This document shows positions 8,038 through 19,600 of a DNA stretch of 64,000 nucleotides, one piece after another. Position 1 is the first letter of the stretch. Each line of letters starts with the position of its first letter. Below the pieces are notes generated by a model. That model did no database searches. It saw nothing but the letters and a program-made list of their open reading frames with translations, and was not told the DNA's origin. The position numbers and the translations under genes were made by a program. The stretch is from Candidatus Aalborgicola bjergmarkensis (GTDB lineage Bacteria; Pseudomonadota; Gammaproteobacteria; Burkholderiales; Burkholderiaceae_C), in assembly GCA_016708725.1 (NCBI GenBank), contig JADJFE010000008.1, positions 62,001-126,000 on the forward strand, in the 5' to 3' direction.

Positions 8038-10791
8038 ATGAAACAGCAATGGTTGATTGAGCGCATTGGTTATAACACTACCGCAGTCTGGCTGGTCATA
8101 GCGTCGCTTGTTGCTTATTTGTCATTCAACACGTGGGTGTCCTATAAAACCTACGAAAAGAATGCCAGTGACCGCGTGTTGTCGCTGGTTCGTCTGGTTG
8201 AGCAGCATGCATCCGCCAAAATAGAGCGTGTCAATGCAGAATTGCTCGAAGCGCTGGATGATGTACATGTAGACGATTTTTCATTGGGGATGCACCTTCC
8301 GGAAAGCCGCAAGCAATTCATTCAGGAAGTCCTTTACAAGAAACAAGAGCGCACCCCAGGGATAGTGGCGATGTCCGTGGTCGATAAGGATGGACTTGTT
8401 TTTGCCAACTCGCTCGGCACCGCCATTGGAACGGATGTTTCTCATCGCAAGTATTTTCTTGATCTCAAATCAAACCCTGCGGCGCAACTGGCCATATCGG
8501 AAGTCGTCAAAGGCTTGGTTTCCAACAAGTGGGGCATCCTGCTTGCTCGTCGTATCAATCTGGCTGATGGCAGCTTCGGTGGCGTGATCGTAACGAACCT
8601 GGGACTGAGCGAGAATTTCGAGTCGTTCTATGGCTCGATCAATCTGGGGCGTGACGATGCCATCTCTCTGCGCGACGAAAAAAACCAGGTACTCGTCCGA
8701 CATCCTGTTCTGGAAGGGGCGCTCGGCAAAGTCATAACGGGACAAGCCTCGGCCAGACAAATAACCTTGAAACAGTCTGAAAGCGTTGTGGTATCAAAAT
8801 CCGTTGTTGACGGCATTGAGCGCTTCACCGCGATACGCAAACTGCCCGACTACCCTGTGTTCGCCATTGTCGGACTAGGGCGTAATGCAACACTCAGTGG
8901 CTGGTATAGAGAACTGCTGATCACGGTATTGGTAGCCATGTCCAGCTTGGGTGTTGGGTTGATTTTGACCCGGAGCATACGCCAGCGTATGCAAGCTGAC
9001 TCTGAACTACGTATCGCCGCCGCCACTTTCGAGTCGCAAGAAGGCATGATGGTCACGGATGCACACGGAGTCATCCTGAAAGTCAACCTAGCCTTCACCG
9101 ACACCACGGGATATTCAGCAGAAGAAGCAATCGGCCAGAACCCACGAATCCTCCAGTCAGGTCGTCACGACAAAGAGTTTTATCGTGCGATGTGGGAATG
9201 CATCGGTCGCACCGGAAGTTGGCAAGGCGAAGTCTGGGATAAGCGAAAAGACGGTGAGATATACCCGAAGTGGCTCACCATCTCTGTGGTGAAGGATGCT
9301 GTGGGTAAGATAACCCATTTCATTGGTACACATTACGACATTACCGAGAGAAAAAAAGCGGAAGAAAAAATCAGGGAACTGGCCTTCTTCGATCAACTGA
9401 CGGGCTTGCCAAACCGCACGCTGTTGCTGGATCGTCTGCGCCAGGCCATGACCGCTGGAGCGCGTTCAGGCAAGAACGGCGCATTACTGTTCATTGACCT
9501 GGACAAATTCAAGACACTCAACGACACCCATGGCCATGAAATGGGAGACCTGCTGTTAAAACAGGTTGCGCAACGTTTGCTTGGCTGTGTTCGTGCGGAA
9601 GATACCGTCGCGCGACTGGGGGGCGACGAGTTCGTGGTGATGCTCACTGGTTTGAGCACCACTGCAAGCGAGGCTGCCGCTCAGGCGGAATTGGTGGGGG
9701 GAATGATTCTCTCCACACTCAACCAACCATATAACCTCCATGCGGTGAAACATCACAGCACACCGAGCATTGGTGTCACGCTATTTGGCGACTCTCCCGA
9801 CGATATTGATGAACTCATGAAGCAAGCTGACCTTGCCATGTACAAGGCCAAAGCCAGCGGACGTAATGCGTTGCGTTTCTTCGATCCCGAAATGGAAAGC
9901 ACCGTGATGGAACGGGCGGCACTGGAACAGGATCTTCGAACTGCGATCACCGAAAAACAGTTTGTGCTTCACTACCAGGCTCAAATTACCAGTCAGGGAC
10001 ATTTGACAGGCGCCGAAGTCTTGTTGCGTTGGTCGCACCGCCTACGCGGCATGGTTTCGCCAGCGTCGTTTATCCCGCTGGCCGAGGATACCGGGCTCAT
10101 CCTTCCCTTGGGGCAATGGGTTTTGGAAACAGCCTGTATGCAACTGGCAGAATGGGCGAACCAACCAGATTTAGCGCATCTCACGCTGGCTGTGAATGTC
10201 AGTGCCAAGCAATTTCATCAGAACGATTTTGTGGACCTGGTGCTGGGGACTCTGAAAAAAACCGGCGCTGACCCAAAACGGCTAAAGCTGGAGCTGACGG
10301 AAAGCCTGCTCGTAGACAACATCCAGGACATCATTGTGAAAATGATTGCGCTGAAGAACGTCGGCATCAGTTTCTCGCTGGACGATTTTGGCACGGGCTA
10401 TTCTTCGCTGGCATACTTGAAGAGACTTCCATTGGATCAATTGAAAATCGACCAATCGTTTGTACGGGATGTGCTGGATGACTCCAACGATGCGGCCATT
10501 GCCCGCACCATCGTGATGTTGGCCAAGAGCCTGGGCTTGTCTGTTATTGCAGAAGGGGTGGAAACCGAACTGCAACGGGATTTTTTGTTGCGTTCAGACT
10601 GCCATGCGTACCAGGGATACTTTTTCAGTCGCCCCTTGCCGCTGAAAGCTTTTGAACAGTTTGCCCTGAATAGACCCGCCCCTGTTGAACATACATCGCT
10701 CTTAAATCAAGAGCCACTCCCGCACGTACAGCAAGCGCAAGCGGTTGATTGGACCTCTGAAAATCGATCCCCAATCAATAGCAAACCATGA
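8038..10791 (+). CDS. Membrane sensor with PAS, GGDEF and EAL domains (c-di-GMP turnover)
   Basis: A 917-residue cyclic-di-GMP enzyme. Transmembrane segments near residues 12-32 and 287-310 enclose a periplasmic Cache-like sensor of about 250 residues. A PAS domain follows (FESQEGMMVTDAHGVILKVN), then a GGDEF domain with an intact active site (ARLGGDEFVVML) and an EAL domain. The EAL signature reads EVLLRW instead of EALLRW, but the catalytic loop DDFGTGYSSLAYLKRLPLD and IAEGVE are present, so phosphodiesterase activity is plausible. The last 31 codons come from a direct repeat (10696-10790). ATG 8038 is preferred over a GTG at 8017; neither has a strong ribosome site. Confidence 0.92.
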   Translation: MKQQWLIERIGYNTTAVWLVIASLVAYLSFNTWVSYKTYEKNASDRVLSLVRLVEQHASAKIERVNAELLEALDDVHVDDFSLGMHLPESRKQFIQEVLYKKQERTPGIVAMSVVDKDGLVFANSLGTAIGTDVSHRKYFLDLKSNPAAQLAISEVVKGLVSNKWGILLARRINLADGSFGGVIVTNLGLSENFESFYGSINLGRDDAISLRDEKNQVLVRHPVLEGALGKVITGQASARQITLKQSESVVVSKSVVDGIERFTAIRKLPDYPVFAIVGLGRNATLSGWYRELLITVLVAMSSLGVGLILTRSIRQRMQADSELRIAAATFESQEGMMVTDAHGVILKVNLAFTDTTGYSAEEAIGQNPRILQSGRHDKEFYRAMWECIGRTGSWQGEVWDKRKDGEIYPKWLTISVVKDAVGKITHFIGTHYDITERKKAEEKIRELAFFDQLTGLPNRTLLLDRLRQAMTAGARSGKNGALLFIDLDKFKTLNDTHGHEMGDLLLKQVAQRLLGCVRAEDTVARLGGDEFVVMLTGLSTTASEAAAQAELVGGMILSTLNQPYNLHAVKHHSTPSIGVTLFGDSPDDIDELMKQADLAMYKAKASGRNALRFFDPEMESTVMERAALEQDLRTAITEKQFVLHYQAQITSQGHLTGAEVLLRWSHRLRGMVSPASFIPLAEDTGLILPLGQWVLETACMQLAEWANQPDLAHLTLAVNVSAKQFHQNDFVDLVLGTLKKTGADPKRLKLELTESLLVDNIQDIIVKMIALKNVGISFSLDDFGTGYSSLAYLKRLPLDQLKIDQSFVRDVLDDSNDAAIARTIVMLAKSLGLSVIAEGVETELQRDFLLRSDCHAYQGYFFSRPLPLKAFEQFALNRPAPVEHTSLLNQEPLPHVQQAQAVDWTSENRSPINSKP
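10696..10790. repeat. ~95-bp direct repeat, right copy (inside gene end)
   Basis: This is the second copy of the repeat at 7872-7966. It is read through as the C-terminal tail of the GGDEF/EAL protein and supplies all but the last base of its stop codon. Confidence 0.75.
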
Positions 10792-10876
10792 CCTTGGCGC
10801 GGCTTCTGTTGGGCACCAGCCCTGGCGCTGTGTATCATTCACCCACCCGACAACCGTACCCAAGGAGAAACACACC

Positions 10877-11917
10877 ATGTCACTTATGAGTTTCATCAAG
10901 AAGCAGTTCATCGACATCATCCAGTGGACCGAAGAGGGTGATGGCACCCTGGCCTGGCGCTTTCCGATGGACGAGATGGAAATTCAAAACGGCGCTTCGT
11001 TGACGGTGCGTGAATCGCAAATGGCGCTATTCGTCAACGAAGGCAAGATTGCCGATGTGTTTGGCCCTGGAACCTACAAACTGACCACGCAAACGCTGCC
11101 GGTTTTGACCTATCTGAAAAACTGGGATAAATTGTTCGAATCGCCCTTCAAGAGCGACGTGTACTTTTTCAGCACCCGCCAGCAAATCGACCAGAAATGG
11201 GGCACGCCGCAGCCCATCACCATCCGTGATAAGGATTTTGGTGCCGTGCGCCTGCGTGCTTTTGGCAACTATGCCTTCCGCATCGCCGACCCCAAGCTGT
11301 TCCATACCGAAATTTCGGGCACGCGCGAGGCCTACACGGTGGCCGATATTGACGGCCAGTTGCGCGGCCTGGTGTTGCAGAACATCAGCACGGCGATTGC
11401 CGCCAGTGGCATTCCGTTTCTGGACCTGGCGGCCAACCAGATGGAATTCGCCAAGGCATTGCGTACCCAACTGGCACCGGAAATGCTCAAACTGGGCCTG
11501 CAGCTCGAAGCTATGACAGTGCAAAGCGTGTCACTACCCGAAGAGTTGCAAAAGATCATGGACCAGAAAATCGGCATGGGCATGATCGGCAACGACATGA
11601 ACAAATTCATGCAATACCAGACTGCACAGTCCATCCCGAAGTTTGCCGAGAGTGCAGGCAGCGGTGGCGGTGGCATTGCGGGTGACGCTATGGGATTAGG
11701 AGCTGGCGTAGCCATGGGGCAGGTGCTGGCGCAAAACCTGCAGGCCGGTTTGCACCCCCAGCAGGCCGCCGCGCCGGTAGCGGCGGCCCCAGCCGGCATG
11801 AAACCCGAAGAGGTGATGGCCACGCTGGAAAAACTGGCCGATCTGAAAGCCAAGGGCATCCTGACCGAAGAAGAATTTTCTGCCAAAAAAGCCGAGTTGC
11901 TGAAAAAGCTGCTGTAG
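10877..11917 (+). CDS. SPFH/Band-7-like protein with C-terminal SHOCT domain
   Basis: A 346-residue protein of the 'virion core protein-like' SPFH group. The ATG follows AAGGAG. The N-terminus opens with MSLMSFIKKQFIDIIQWTEE, typical of this group, and the SPFH-like core runs to about residue 235. A Gly/Ala-rich linker (residues ~255-310) leads to a short SHOCT motif at the end (LADLKAKGILTEEEFSAKKA). No transmembrane helix is evident. SPFH proteins form membrane-associated scaffolds, and SHOCT helices are short oligomerisation motifs. The zinc-ribbon gene 38 bp downstream on the same strand probably forms a two-gene unit with it. The exact function is unknown. Confidence 0.85.
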   Translation: MSLMSFIKKQFIDIIQWTEEGDGTLAWRFPMDEMEIQNGASLTVRESQMALFVNEGKIADVFGPGTYKLTTQTLPVLTYLKNWDKLFESPFKSDVYFFSTRQQIDQKWGTPQPITIRDKDFGAVRLRAFGNYAFRIADPKLFHTEISGTREAYTVADIDGQLRGLVLQNISTAIAASGIPFLDLAANQMEFAKALRTQLAPEMLKLGLQLEAMTVQSVSLPEELQKIMDQKIGMGMIGNDMNKFMQYQTAQSIPKFAESAGSGGGGIAGDAMGLGAGVAMGQVLAQNLQAGLHPQQAAAPVAAAPAGMKPEEVMATLEKLADLKAKGILTEEEFSAKKAELLKKLL

Positions 11918-11955
11918 TTCATTCATCGTTCAATTTTCTCTGACCGCCTTGCCTC

Positions 11956-13470
11956 ATGGCCGCTACCGAAGCCGCCCAACGTTCCTACCGTGCGCCGTGT
12001 CCGGGTTGCGGCGCGCCGGTTGAATTCCGCTCGGCCCAGTCCACGCACGCCGTCTGCGGTTATTGCCAAAGTACGGTGGTGCGCCAGGGCGACGTGCTGG
12101 AACGCATCGGCAAGATGGCCGAACTGTTCGACGACCACAGCCCTTTGCAACTGTTTGCCAGCGGCAGCTACAACAAACGCAATTTCACGCTGATTGGCCG
12201 TTTGCAATACAAGGCTGCGGATGGCGTCTGGGCCGAATGGAACGCCCTCTTCGACGACGGGCAAAGCGGCTGGCTGGCCGAAGACAACGGTGCTTACGTT
12301 TTCACCCTGCCACTGAAAACCCAGCGCAGCCTGCCCGAAGCGGACCGGTTCAGGCTCGGCGCGACCACGGCGATCAACGGCAAACCGTTTACCGTGGCAA
12401 GCAACGTGCAGGCCATGCTCATCAGCGCGCAGGGCGAAGTGCCCAAAATGCCACCGCTGGGCCAGCCGTTCAATGTGGTGGAATTGCGCGGCGAAAACGC
12501 CGAAGTCATCAGTATTACCTATGCGGGTGCGCCCGGCACGCCCGGTACACCTCCCGATGTGTGCCAGGGAACGGCGGTGCTGCTCGATGACTTGGCGCTC
12601 AAGGGACTCAAGGAAGAATCAAGCAAAGAAGAAAAAGCACGCCAGTTCAACTGCCCGCACTGTGGCGCGCCCGTGACGGTGGCGCTGGCGGCCAGCAAGA
12701 GTATCACCTGTGGCAGTTGCAACAGCCTGATCGACCTGAGCGCCGGTATTGGCGGTGAGTTGAAGTCCGCCATTCAGGACGAGCCGGTGCAGCCGCTGAT
12801 TCCACTGGGCGCACGCGGACTCTTGCAGGCGGTGCAGTGGCAGGTGGTGGGGTTTCAGCACCGCATGGGTGTGGTGCCGGGCGATGATGAGCATTTCGGC
12901 TGGAGCGAATACCTGCTCTACAACCAAAAGCGCGGCTTTTGTTTTCTGGTCGATTCCGAAGAAGGCTGGAGTCTGGTGCGCCCCACCACCGGTGCGCCAA
13001 AACTGGCCAAAGACGAAAAAACGGCCACCTATCTGGGAACCGACTACCGGCTCAAATACAGCTACGAGGCTGAAACCAATTATGTGTGCGGCGAGTTTTA
13101 CTGGCAGGTCTCACGTGGCCAGAAAACCTTCAACCGGGATTTTGCCAACGGTAAACGCCTGCTTTCTCTGGAACAAAGTGGCACGGAACAAACCTGGTCC
13201 AGCGGCGACCAGCTCGCCAGCGAAGTGGTAGCCAAGGTTTTTGGGCTGGAAGACAAGAAAGACCTGTTCAAGCGCGACGTATCCCCCTTGAGCGCCGGAG
13301 CCGGTATTGGCATGGGCACCATCATCGCGATCCTGGTTGTGACAATTTTGTTGATTAGCCTCTTGAGCCGCTGTTCCAGATGTGACCCCAGAATCGAAAA
13401 CTGCTCATCCAGCGCACGCAGCTCCGGCGGCTCGTTTGGCGGATTTTCGGGCGGCGGCGGACACAAGTAA
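11956..13470 (+). CDS. Zinc-ribbon DUF4178-like membrane protein
   Basis: A 504-residue protein without an assigned reaction. A zinc ribbon sits at the N-terminus (CPGCGAPVEF..CGYCQST) and a second near residue 233 (CPHCGAPVTV..CGSCNSL). Two similar beta-rich blocks follow the ribbons (FTLIGRLQYKAADGVWAEWN; VVGFQHRMGVVPGDDEHFGW), as expected for DUF4178 repeats. Near the C-terminus is one membrane helix (GTIIAILVVTILLISLL), then a short Cys-containing Gly/Ser-rich tail. Pairing with the upstream SPFH protein suggests a membrane-anchored scaffold pair. Function beyond that is not known. Confidence 0.82.
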   Translation: MAATEAAQRSYRAPCPGCGAPVEFRSAQSTHAVCGYCQSTVVRQGDVLERIGKMAELFDDHSPLQLFASGSYNKRNFTLIGRLQYKAADGVWAEWNALFDDGQSGWLAEDNGAYVFTLPLKTQRSLPEADRFRLGATTAINGKPFTVASNVQAMLISAQGEVPKMPPLGQPFNVVELRGENAEVISITYAGAPGTPGTPPDVCQGTAVLLDDLALKGLKEESSKEEKARQFNCPHCGAPVTVALAASKSITCGSCNSLIDLSAGIGGELKSAIQDEPVQPLIPLGARGLLQAVQWQVVGFQHRMGVVPGDDEHFGWSEYLLYNQKRGFCFLVDSEEGWSLVRPTTGAPKLAKDEKTATYLGTDYRLKYSYEAETNYVCGEFYWQVSRGQKTFNRDFANGKRLLSLEQSGTEQTWSSGDQLASEVVAKVFGLEDKKDLFKRDVSPLSAGAGIGMGTIIAILVVTILLISLLSRCSRCDPRIENCSSSARSSGGSFGGFSGGGGHK

Positions 13471-13515
13471 CTACGAAAAATCCCCCACGGTGGCGTAGCC
13501 ACACACAAAAGAGTA

Positions 13516-13546
13516 AGTGGGGAGCAGAATCAATCTGCCCCCCACT
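13516..13546. terminator. Bidirectional hairpin between convergent genes
   Basis: AGTGGGG-A-GCAGA (13516-13528) pairs with TCTGC followed by a C-run and CCACT (13534-13546) around a 5-nt loop. It lies 45 bp after the DUF4178 gene and 62 bp beyond the stop of giant gene A, so it can serve both. Confidence 0.65.
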
Positions 13547-13608
13547 CCTATACCCCTATGTTCCTATTCAACGCGACACAATAACTGCTCGCGAGATTTC
13601 ATGCACGC

Positions 13609-16600
13609 CTACTTGGAGCTCGCAAGCAAATCCGTGTCAGGCCTGTTGCGGTTCACGTCCTTGAGCTGCGTGATGCTTGCCACAGCATGTCCCTGCACAC
13701 CCGGCAGCGTTGATTGTCCATTGGCATCAAACTGACGCAGTGCATCCACGATACCCAACACGCTAGAACGCAATCCAGGCGCTGCTGATGGCGCTGGAGC
13801 CATTGCCAACACCGATGGATCTGTCGTAGAAGAACCTCCGCCAAGCGATCTGGAATTATCAAATGCAGCCATAGCATCCACCAATCCACCCACCACAGAC
13901 CTCAAACCATCCGGTTCGGCAGCCACCGCAACCGGTACGACAAGTGCAGCCGACTTGGGCACTGAAGAATCCAGGACCGGAGCAACAACTTCCGACACAG
14001 GCTTATCAGTTGCAAACCAGACATCCGCCATTTCATGAACTGCACCATCTGTCGTGGTGAAATTCGAAACCAGTCCGACCAGATTGCCGTTATTAGCCTC
14101 GCTAGAAGCCACTGCATTCAAATCCAACTGCGCGATTCCCAATGAACCCAAACTATGGAGTTCGGTGCTCTGACTGACGCCGTCTGCATCACTATCAACC
14201 CAAACCATCAGATCAGCGAACTTCGCATCCGACGCATTCATGATGCCATCTGCATTCGAATCAATTTCACTTAACGCCACGTAGCCGTTGCCCGCCTTTT
14301 GACCGTTAGCCAGCGTTGTTCCCTGACCGAACAACTCCGCACCACCATTGATGATGCCATCACGATTTCTGTCCATGACAAGCAAACCATCACCACCAGC
14401 AACCCACCCGGTACTGACCTTCTGACCGATACCATTGATGTCAAACTGCACACCGGCAGAGACACTCTTTGTTTGAACTCCATCCCCATTCAAGTCAAGA
14501 ATAATGGGCGATGAAAAGTGCAATGCACTAACATCATTCGTCGATATTGCAGCAAATTGTGTTGTCGAGAGTGACAATATCTGTGAACTCTTCAAGGCTG
14601 CGAGTTGGTCTGTCGTCAATGACCCAACCTGATCCGTCCTCAACGCTGCAATCTGCGTCGTCTTCAACACCGCTATATCCGTCGTTTCCAGCGCCTGAAT
14701 CTGCGATGTCGTCAGCGCATTCACAGCTTTCGTCGTCAAACCAACCACCTGCGCAGTAGTTAACACCACGACTTGATCCGTCGTCAAGGCCGCTACCTGA
14801 TCCGTCGTCAAGGCTGCCAGCTGTGTTGTCTTGAGCACCCCAATCTGATCCGTCGTCAGACTCGCTACCTGATCCGTCGTCAGCTTCGCTATCTGCGTGG
14901 TTTTGAGTGCCGCTACGTCCGTCGTCTCCATCGCCTGCATCTGCGCCGTCGTCAGCGCATTCACTACCGCTGTCGTGAGTCCTGCTACCTGTGCAGTCGT
15001 TAGCGCCACGATCTGGTCAGTCGTCAGTGCCGCACCTTGATCTGTTGTCAGCGCCGCAACTTGCGCAGTCTTGAGCACCGCAATGTCCGCAGTCTCCATC
15101 GCCTGGATTTGTGCCGTCGTTAACGCATTCACCATCTTCGTCGTCAGACCTGCAACTTGCACACTCGTCAACGCCGCCACCTGATCCGTTGTCAAGGCCG
15201 CAACCTGATCCGTCGTCAGCGCCGCCAACTGTGCTGTCTTGAGCACCCCAATCTGATCCGTCGTCAGACTCGCTACCTGATCCGTCGTCAGCTTCGCTAT
15301 CTGCGTGGTCTTGAGTGCCGCTACGTCCGTCGTCTCCATCGCCTGCATCTGCGCCGTCGTCAGCGCATTCACTACCGCTGTCGTGAGTCCTGCTACCTGT
15401 GCAGTCGTTAGCGCCACGATCTGGTCAGTCGTCAGTGCCGCACCTTGATCTGTTGTCAGCGCTGCAACTTGTGCAGTCTTGAGCACCGCAATGTCCGCAG
15501 TCTCCATCGCCTGGATTTGCGCCGTCGTCAGCACATTCACCATCTTTGTCGTTAGACCCGCTACTTGCACACTCGTTAGCGCCACGACTTGATCCGTTGT
15601 CAAGGCCGCTACCTGATCCGTCGTCAGCGCCGCCAACTGTGCTGTCTTGAGCACCCCAATCTGATCCGTCGTCAGACTCGCTACCTGATCCGTCGTCAGC
15701 TTCGCTATCTGCGTGGTCTTGAGTGCCGCTACGTCCGTCGTCTCCATCGCCTGGATCTGCGCCGTCGTCAGCGCATTCACAGCCGCTGTCGTGAGTCCGA
15801 CCACCTGCGCACTCGTCAGCGCCACGATCTGGTCAGTCGTCAGCGCCGCACTTTGATCTGTTGTCAGCGCTGCAACTTGCGCAGTCTTGAGCACCGCGAT
15901 GTCCGTCGTCTCCATCGCCTGGATTTGTGCCGTCGTTAACGCACTCACCATCTTTGTCGTCAAACCGGCTACTTGCACACTCGTCAGCGCTGCTACCTGT
16001 GCCGTCGTCAAGGCTGCAACCTGATCCGTCGTCAGCGCTGCCAGCTGTGCTGTCTTGAGCACCCCAATCTGATCCGTCGTCAGATTCGCTACCTGATCCG
16101 TCGTCAGTTTTGCTATCTGCGTGGTCTTCAGTGCTGCAACGTCCGTCGTCTCCATCGCCTGAATCTGCGTCGTCGTCAGCGCATTCACTACCGCTGTCGT
16201 GAGTCCCGCTACCTGTGCAGTCGTTAGCGCCACGATCTGGTCAGTCGTCAGTGCAGCACCTTGATCTGTTGTCAGCGCTGCAACTTGCGCAGTCTTGAGC
16301 ACCGCAATGTCCGCCGTCTCCATCGCCTGGATTTGTGCCGTCGTCAGCACATTCACCATCTTTGTCGTCAGACCCGCTACTTGCACACTCGTTAGCGCCA
16401 CGACTTGATCCGTTGTCAAGGCCGCTACCTGATCCGTCGTCAGCGCCGCCAACTGTGCTGTCTTGAGCACCCCAATCTGATCCGTCGTCAGACTCGCTAC
16501 CTGATCCGTCGTCAGCTTCGCTATCTGCGTGGTCTTGAGTGCCGCTACGTCCGTCGTCTCCATCGCCTGGATCTGCGCCGTCGTCAGCGCATTCACTACC

Positions 16601-19600
16601 GCTGTCGTGAGTCCTGCTACCTGCGCAGTCGTTAGCGCCACGATCTGGTCAGTCGTCAGTGCTGCACCTTGATCTGTTGTCAGCGCCGCAACTTGCGCAG
16701 TCTTGAGCACCGCAATGTCCGCCGTCTCCATCGCCTGGATTTGTGCCGTCGTCAGCGCACTCACTACCTTGGTCGTCAGACCCGCTACTTGCACACTCGT
16801 TAGCGCCACTACCTGATCCGTCGTCAAGGCCGCTACCTGATCCGTCGTCAGCGCCGCCAGCTGTGCTGTCTTGAGCACCCCAATCTGATCCGTCGTCAGA
16901 CTCGCTACCTGATCCGTCGTCAGCTTCGCTACCTGCGTGGTCTTGAGGGCCGCAATGTCCGTCGTCTCCATCGCCTGGATCTGCGTCGTCGTCAGCGCAT
17001 TCACCACCGCTGTCGTGAGTCCTGCTACCTGTGCAGTCGTTAGCGCCACGATCTGGTCAGTCGTCAGTGCTGCACCTTGATCTGTTGTCAGCGCGGCAAC
17101 TTGCGCAGTCTTGAGCACCGCAATGTCCGCCGTCTCCATCGCCTGGATTTGTGCCGTCGTCAGCACATTCACCATCTTTGTCGTCAGACCCGCTACTTGC
17201 GCACTCGTTAGCGCCACCACCTGATCCGTCGTCAAGGCCGCTACCTGATCCGTCGTCAGCGCTGCCAGTTGTGCTGTCTTGAGCACCCCAATCTGATCCG
17301 TCGTCAGACTCGCTACCTGATCCGTCGTCAGCTTCGCTACCTGCGTGGTCTTGAATGCCGCTACGTCCGTCGTCTCCATCGCCTGGATCTGCGCCGTCGT
17401 CAGCGCATTCACAGCCGCTGTCGTGAGTCCTGCTACCTGTGCAGTCGTTAGCGCCACTATCTGGTCAGTCGTCAGCGCCGCACTTTGATCTGTTGTCAGC
17501 GCTGCAACTTGCGCAGTCTTGAGCACCGCAATGTCCGCCGTCTCCATCGCCTGGATTTGTGCCGTCGTCAGCGCACTCACCATCTTTGTCGTCAAACCGG
17601 CTACTTGCACACTCGTCAGCGCTGCTACCTGTGCTGTCGTCAAGGCTGCAACCTGATCCGTCGTCAAGGCCGCCAGCTGTGCTGTCTTGAGCACCCCAAT
17701 CTGATCCGTCGTCAGATTCGCTACCTGATCCGTCGTCAGTTTTGCTATCTGCGTGCTCTTCAGTGCTGCAACATCCGTCGTCTCCATCGCCTGAATCTGC
17801 GTCGTCGTCAGCGCATTCACTACCGCTGTCGTGAGTCCTGCTACCTGTGCAGTCGTTAGCGCCACGATCTGGTCAGTCGTCAGTGCTGCACCTTGATCTG
17901 TTGTCAGCGCCGCAACTTGCGCAGTCTTGAGCACCGCAATGTCCGCCGTCTCCATCGCCTGGATTTGTGCCGTCGTCAGCACATTCACCATCTTCGTCGT
18001 CAGACCCGCTACTTGCACACTCGTTAGCGCCACGACTTGATCCGTTGTCAAGGCCGCTACCTGATCCGTCGTCAAGGCCGCCAGCTGTGCTGTCTTGAGC
18101 ACACCAATCTGATCCGTCGTCAGACTCGCTACCTGATCCGTCGTCAGCTTCGCTATCTGCGTGGTCTTGAGTGCCGCTACGTCCGTCGTCTCCATCGCCT
18201 GCATCTGCGCCGTCGTCAGCGCATTCACTACCGCTGTCGTGAGTCCTGCCACCTGTGCAGTCGTTAGCGCCACGATCTGGTCAGTCGTCAGTGCTGCACC
18301 TTGATCTGTTGTCAGCGCCGCAACTTGCGCAGTCTTGAGCACCGCAATGTCCGCAGTCTCCATCGCCTGGATTTGTGCCGTCGTCAGCACATTCACCATC
18401 TTCGTCGTCAGACCCGCTACTTGCACACTCGTTAGCGCCACCACCTGATCCGTCGTCAAGGCCGCTACCTGATCCGTCGTCAGCGCCGCCAGCTGTGCTG
18501 TCTTGAGCACCCCAATCTGATCCGTCGTCAGACTCGCTACCTGATCCGTCGTCAGCTTCGCTACCTGCGTGGTCTTGAATGCCGCTACGTCCGCCGTCTC
18601 CATCGCCTGGATCTGCGCCGTCGTCAGCGCATTCACTACCGCTGTCGTGAGTCCGTCTGCCTGTGCAGTCGTTGGCGCCGCGGTCTGCTAAGTCGTCAGT
18701 GCTGCACCTTGATCTGTTGTCAGCGCCGCAACTTGCGCGTCTTGAGCACCGCAATGTCCGCCGTCTCCATCGCCTGGATTTGTGCCGTCGTCAGCGCACT
18801 CACTACCTTTGGTCGTCAGACCCGCTACTTGCACACTCGTTAGCGCCACTACCTGATCCGTCGTCAAGGCCGCTACCTGATCCGTCGTCAGCGCCGCCAG
18901 CTGTGCTGTCTTGAGCACCCCAATCTGATCCGTCGTCAGACTCGCTACCTGATCCGTCGTCAGCTTCGCTACCTGCGTGGTCTTGAATGCCGCTACGTCC
19001 GTCGTCTCCATCGCCTGGATCTGCGCCGTCGTCCAGCGCATTCACTACCGCTGTCGTGAGTCCTGCTACCTGTGCAGTCGTTAGCGCCACGATCTGGTCA
19101 GTCGTCAGTGCTGCACCTTGATCTGTTGTCAGCGCGGCAACTTGCAGTCTTGAGCACTGCAATGTCCGCCGTCTCCATCGCCTGGATTTGTGCCGTCGTC
19201 AGCACATTCACCATCTTTGTCGTCAGACCCGCTACTTGCGCACTCGTTAGCGCCACCACCTGATCCGTCGTCAAGGCCGCTACCTGATCCGTCGTCAGCG
19301 CTGCCAGTTGTGCTGTCTTGAGCACCCCAATCTGATCCGTCGTCAGACTCGCTACCTGATCCGTCGTCAGCTTCGCTACCTGCGTGGTCTTGAATGCCGC
19401 TACGTCCGTCGTCTCCATCGCCTGGATCTGCGCCGTCGTCAGCGCATTCACTACCGCTGTCGTGAGTCCTGCTACCTGTGCAGTCGTTAGCGCCACGATC
19501 TGGTCAGTCGTCAGTGCTGCACCTTGATCTGTTGTCAGCGCCGCAACTTGCGCAGTCTTGAGCACCGCAATGTCCGCCGTCTCCATCGCCTGGATTTGTG

